Of a DNA stretch of 26,847 bases, positions 23,471 to 26,847 are shown piece after piece. A program made the position numbers and the translations under genes. The number at the start of each line of letters is the position of its first letter. Position 1 is the stretch's first letter. The stretch lies in NCBI GenBank assembly GCA_026647295.1, contig JAPKHB010000008.1, positions 1 through 26,847 on the forward strand. Direction: 5' to 3'. This DNA is from Planctomycetota bacterium (GTDB lineage Bacteria > Planctomycetota > PLA2 > JAEUHO01). Below the pieces are notes generated by a model. The model saw nothing but the letters and a program-made list of their open reading frames with translations, did not search any database and was not told the DNA's origin.

Positions 23471-24918
23471 TGCAGCCTCACGCGCGGATCGGCGGCCGCG
23501 TACAGGACGTCGGCGACGAGGTTGCCCACGACCACCATGACCGTGGCCAGGAGGGTGACCGCCGTGACCACGAACACGTCGCGGCTGGCGATGGCGGCGA
23601 TGGCCGCCCGGCCGATCCCGGGCCAGGAGAAGATCTCCTCGGTGATGACGGCGCCCGAGACCAGGAACGGGAGGCTTAGCCCGAACAGGGTGATGATCGG
23701 GAGCAGGGAGTTGCGCAGCACGTGCTTGCGGATGACGGTCTTCTCGTCCAGGCCCTTGGCCCGGGCGGTGCGGACGTAGTCCTCGGAGAGCACCTCGAGC
23801 ATCGCGCTGCGCTGGTAGCGCGCCGTCCCCGCGGCCCCGGCCACGCCGAGCGTGAACACCGGCAGCACGAAGTGCCGGAGGCTCTCGAGGAAGCCGCCCT
23901 CGCCCATCCCGTGGATCGGCAGCCAGCCGAGGGCCACGCAGAAGACCAGCTGCAGCATCAGCCCGAGCCAGAACCCGGGCATCGAGTACAGGAAGAAGGC
24001 GCCCACCATGATCCCGTGGTCGAGCGGGGTGTCGCGCCGCACGGCGCTGAGCACCCCGAGCGCGATCCCCGTGAGGTAGTTGACCAGCAGGGCCCAGAAG
24101 CCGAGTTGGATCGTGTTCCACAGCGGGGCCTTGAGGTAGGCGGTGACCTTGCGGTTGTGCTCGACCGAGGTGCCGAGGTCGAAGGTGAGCCCGCCGGTCG
24201 AGAGCGGGTCCTCCGGCACCAGCACCTCGCCCCGGCCGACCGGGTCGACGTAGCGCCCGGGGGGCGGCCGCGCGGGCCCGTAGCGCCCCGTTGCCGTCGC
24301 CTCCAGCACGAGGGGCCCGCCCGACCCCTGGGCGGGCCGCAGTTCGATGCGCTCGGGCGGGGCGTCGAGCGCCGCCCGAACCCGCACGCGCCCGGCGGCG
24401 TACTCGAGGCGCACGCCCTGCGAGACCAGCGTCACCTCGGCCTGCTGGAGGCTCAAGGGGCGCAGGCCGAAGCGGTACTGCCCGGGCTTCACGGGGGCCT
24501 CGGGGTAGGTGCCGTCCGGGGCGCGCACGAGCCGGACCTCCTCGGCGCCGTCGTAGAGCCGGCTCTCCTCGCCCGGCACCAGCACGACCTCATCCGGCGG
24601 CGCCTGGACGCTGGCGTACACCGCGTTGCCGCCGTCGCCGCCGCGCACCTCGAAGGCGATCCCGCCCCCCTCGTACTCCAGCCTGTCCGGGTCGGCCCAG
24701 AACATCCGGCGCAGGTGCAGGAAGTAGCGCTCGATCACCGGCCGGTCGTAGCCCCACTTGGCCCGCAGCCGGTTCAGGTCGGCTTCGGTGATCTTCGCGC
24801 TCTCCTTGCCGGTGAACGGGTCTCCCGGCGCCATGTCGACGGCGAAGAAGGTGATCGTGTACACCCCCCACACGATGAGCAGGCCGAGCAGCAGGCGGCG
24901 GACGACGTAGTGGTACAT
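23467..24918 (-). CDS. Peptide ABC transporter permease, DppB/OppB-like with ~165-residue insertion (module 1)
   Basis: This is a 483-residue membrane subunit; the family norm is about 310-340. Residues 1-75 (YHYVVRRLLLGLLIVWGVYT, MAPGDPF, WGYDRPVIERYFLHL) and 245-483 match the family, including KAPLWNTIQLGFWALLV, the EAA-type loop EDYVRTARAKGLDEKTVIRK and the tail VADVLYAAADPRVRLQ. Between them, about 76-240, is an insertion predicted to be outside the membrane. It is rich in beta-type segments (VVLVPGEESRLYDGAEEVRL, EVTLVSQGVRLEYAAGRVRV). It may form an extra domain that docks the binding protein. No Shine-Dalgarno is visible. The gap to the preceding gene is 36 bp. Confidence 0.93.
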   Translation of the reverse strand: MYHYVVRRLLLGLLIVWGVYTITFFAVDMAPGDPFTGKESAKITEADLNRLRAKWGYDRPVIERYFLHLRRMFWADPDRLEYEGGGIAFEVRGGDGGNAVYASVQAPPDEVVLVPGEESRLYDGAEEVRLVRAPDGTYPEAPVKPGQYRFGLRPLSLQQAEVTLVSQGVRLEYAAGRVRVRAALDAPPERIELRPAQGSGGPLVLEATATGRYGPARPPPGRYVDPVGRGEVLVPEDPLSTGGLTFDLGTSVEHNRKVTAYLKAPLWNTIQLGFWALLVNYLTGIALGVLSAVRRDTPLDHGIMVGAFFLYSMPGFWLGLMLQLVFCVALGWLPIHGMGEGGFLESLRHFVLPVFTLGVAGAAGTARYQRSAMLEVLSEDYVRTARAKGLDEKTVIRKHVLRNSLLPIITLFGLSLPFLVSGAVITEEIFSWPGIGRAAIAAIASRDVFVVTAVTLLATVMVVVGNLVADVLYAAADPRVRLQ

Positions 24919-24954
24919 GGCGTGGTGCGCGGGTCCCGGGCCGGGGCCCGGCGC

Positions 24955-26010
24955 CTAGCCGCCCTCCCCGGCCCCGGCGGCCGGATCCGCCCCGTCCGCG
25001 ACCCACCACTCGTGGATGTTCTCGTAGGCGTGCCCGGCCGTGACCCGGACGTTCACGAAGCGCCGGGCGATCGCCACGAGCGCCCGGGCCTCGTAGACCA
25101 TGGTGTAGGGCTGCTCGGCGTAGAGGATCGCCTGGAACTCGTGCCAGAGGTTGCGGGCCTCGTTGCGGATGCTCGGGTCGCCGACGTCCAGGATCCGCCC
25201 CTGGTCGATCAACTCGTCGATGCGCGGGTGGATGAAGTTCACGTAGTTGTAGCGCCCCTCCACCGAGACGCTGTGCCAGGTGGGCTTGGGGTCGATCTTG
25301 GTGGCGATGCTCCAGGCGCCGATGTAGCACGCGAAGTTGTGGCGCTTGAGTTGTTCGCTCATCTGGTTGAAGTCGATCAGGTCGAGTTCGGCCCGGACGC
25401 CGATGGCCTGGAGGTCGGCCTGCATCGCCTCGAAGATCTGCTTGCGCACCGTGTTGCCCTTGTTGGTCACCACGGTGAAGCGCAGGGGCCGGCCGTCCTT
25501 TTCGTACACGCCGTCGGCGCCCCGACGCCAGCCGGCCTCGGCGAGCAGCGCCTCGGCGCGCCCCGGGTCGTACGGGTAGGGCGGCTGGTGGCGGGCCGAC
25601 GCCCACATCGAGCGGATGATGAAAGGGCCGGCGACGGCGGCGTGGCCCTCGAAGAGGCTCTCCACGATGTTGGCGCGGTTGATGGCGTAGGTCATCGCCC
25701 GGCGCACGCGGGCGTCGTCGAAGGGGAAGCGCCGGCAGTTCCAGCCGATGTAGCCGAACACGCGTGACACGTGCGAATAGAGGTCCGTGTGCGACGTCTT
25801 CTTCACCCGGTTCGCCTTCTCGGGAGAGACGCCCGACATCACGTCGAGTTGGCCCGCCAGGACGGCGTTGAGCATGGAGTCCATGTTGCCGAAGATCTGG
25901 ATCACCACCCGTTCGAGGTAGGGCTTGCCGGCCTCCCAGTAGTTCGGGTTGGGCGCGAGCACCATGCGCTGGCCCGGGGTGTAGTCGGCCAGCCGCCAGG
26001 GTCCCCCGGC
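24955..26010 (-). CDS. Peptide ABC transporter substrate-binding protein, N-terminus replaced at a junction (module 1)
   Basis: About 350 C-terminal residues of an SBP family 5 protein are present. The recognisable text starts at GGPWRLADYTPGQRMVLAPN, continues with PNYWEAGKPYLERVVIQIFG, FDDARVRRAMTYAINRANIV and RAEALLAEAGWRRGADGVYE, and ends AYENIHEWWVADGADPAA. In intact family members about 200 or more residues, including the signal sequence, precede the GPWRL motif. Here the frame instead runs without a stop into an unrelated TPR-type sequence across about 26002-26022. The missing part is therefore lost by chimeric joining or rearrangement. There is no C-terminal membrane anchor, unlike the second binding protein. 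It is the first visible gene of the transporter operon. Confidence 0.85.
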   Translation of the reverse strand, partial: AGGPWRLADYTPGQRMVLAPNPNYWEAGKPYLERVVIQIFGNMDSMLNAVLAGQLDVMSGVSPEKANRVKKTSHTDLYSHVSRVFGYIGWNCRRFPFDDARVRRAMTYAINRANIVESLFEGHAAVAGPFIIRSMWASARHQPPYPYDPGRAEALLAEAGWRRGADGVYEKDGRPLRFTVVTNKGNTVRKQIFEAMQADLQAIGVRAELDLIDFNQMSEQLKRHNFACYIGAWSIATKIDPKPTWHSVSVEGRYNYVNFIHPRIDELIDQGRILDVGDPSIRNEARNLWHEFQAILYAEQPYTMVYEARALVAIARRFVNVRVTAGHAYENIHEWWVADGADPAAGAGEGG

Positions 26011-26847
26011 GGCGTTGGCGGCGACCCAGTGCAGTTGCTCCGCGAGCGCAAGCTGCAGCGTCTGCTGCAGATAACGGCAGCCGTCGTCGTAGTCGATGAA
26101 GAGCAGCGCAGTGCCGAGCGTGCCGAGCGCGGCAGCGTGCGTCTCCGCCGTGCCGAGCTCTTGCGCCAGCGCCAGCGAACGCCGCGCCCATTCGACGCTC
26201 TCCGCGCAATCGCGGTTGAGCATCCGCAGTTGCGCCTGCACCCAGTACGCGTACGCACGCTCCTGCGACGGCGGCAGCCGATCGAGCAGCTCAATCGCGC
26301 GGCGGCTGTCAGCGTCCGCCTGCGCGTTGCGCAGCGCCAGCACTTGCACGAGCGCCATGCGGCTCAGGTTGTGCGCCTGCTGCACCGTCTGCCCGCCGCG
26401 CGCGTAGGAGGCGTCGAGCGCGTGGCGCGCTTCGATTGCCTCGACGAGCTGATCGGTGAGCTGGCATTCGAGCGCGTAGGCCTCGAGCCATTGCTGGCGC
26501 TGTGCTTCGTCGGCCGGCGCGCCGTCGCGCAGCGCGCGCGCCCATTGCGCGGCAGCCTCGCGGTGCGCACCGCGGTTGCGCGCCTGCTCCGCGGCGAGCG
26601 GCGCGTAACGGCTGACCGCCGCGACGTCGTGCGCATGCGCGGCATGGTGCACGAGCCGTGCCGGCGCGATCTCGCGGCCGGAAGCGATCAACGTGGCGAG
26701 CACGCGCGCGTGCACCGCCTGCGCCAGCGGCGGCGACAGCGACGCCTCGACCGCCACCCGCGCGAGCTCGTGGCGGAACGCAAGTGTGGTGCCGTCGGCG
26801 ACCAGCAGGCCGATATCGATGCACGCGTCCACCGTGGCCGGCGGCGG
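26011..26847 (-). CDS. Partial TPR-rich regulator fragment (LuxR/AAA-type), foreign to the rest of the window
   Basis: The frame is open to the right edge, so both ends are missing. About 279 residues are visible, starting TVDACIDIGLLVADGTTLAF, then RHELARVAVEASLSP (the RHEL..RAV segment typical of AAA-type regulators with TPR repeats). Repeated helical hairpins follow, such as GAHREAAAQWARALRDGAPA, LVEAIEARHALDASYARGG, SRRAIELLDRLPPSQERAYA, SVEWARRSLALAQELGTAET and YLQQTLQLALAEQLHWVAAN. These fit the central part of large LuxR/MalT-like regulators. Codon choice (many GCG and CGC, some AGC and TCG, fewer CTC/GGC runs) differs from the neighbouring genes and suggests a proteobacterial source. 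It merges in frame with the binding protein at about 26002-26022. Confidence 0.75.

Overview
The window is a very GC-rich bacterial fragment of at least two origins. Most of it looks like one genome, probably an uncultured Planctomycetota-like bacterium. That guess rests on the left-edge protein, which resembles a family I associate with planctomycetes, on the long-form IspH and on tandem peptide-transporter genes; all of this is inference. The last ~830 bases (about 26011-26847) read as part of a TPR-rich regulator with different codon habits, fused in frame to a transporter binding protein. This is best explained as a contig-end chimera. The left edge (2-560) also looks damaged.

Left part (1-8937): a broken edge gene, a Nudix hydrolase, a hybrid sensor kinase, a secreted helical protein, a coupled pair (dimeric alpha/beta-barrel protein plus ABC ATPase), a small membrane-anchored protein, and IspH overlapping endonuclease V by GTGA. 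Several of these genes have a TAnnnT-like -10 hexamer only 7-8 nt before the start codon and no Shine-Dalgarno, which suggests leaderless mRNAs.

Central island (8957-17964): a polymorphic-toxin-like locus on the minus strand. Two tandem paralogous ~120-residue proteins of unknown function precede a 1722-residue protein. That protein has Cys clusters, a long Pro/Gly/Ala-rich stretch, a ~400-residue coiled coil and a C-terminal DNA/RNA non-specific endonuclease (NS_2-like) domain. A YezG-like immunity gene follows 10 bp later. The 3' module (linker, nuclease, immunity gene, ~160 bp of downstream DNA) is tandemly duplicated, giving a headless second toxin/immunity cassette. A divergent, degenerate sigma-70-like factor lies on the other side of a 265 bp intergenic region. 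Most island genes have GGAGG-type Shine-Dalgarno sites 5-7 nt from the start, unlike the flanking genes.

Right part (18027-26010): a minus-strand operon with two peptide/oligopeptide ABC modules in the order binding protein, DppB-like, DppC-like, binding protein, DppB-like, DppC-like. Adjacent genes overlap by ATGA or are closely spaced, and no ATPase gene is present. Unusual points are a ~165-residue extracytoplasmic insertion in the first DppB-like permease, an expanded loop in its DppC partner, and a C-terminal membrane anchor on the second binding protein.

No rRNA, tRNA, CRISPR array or intact insertion sequence was recognised.
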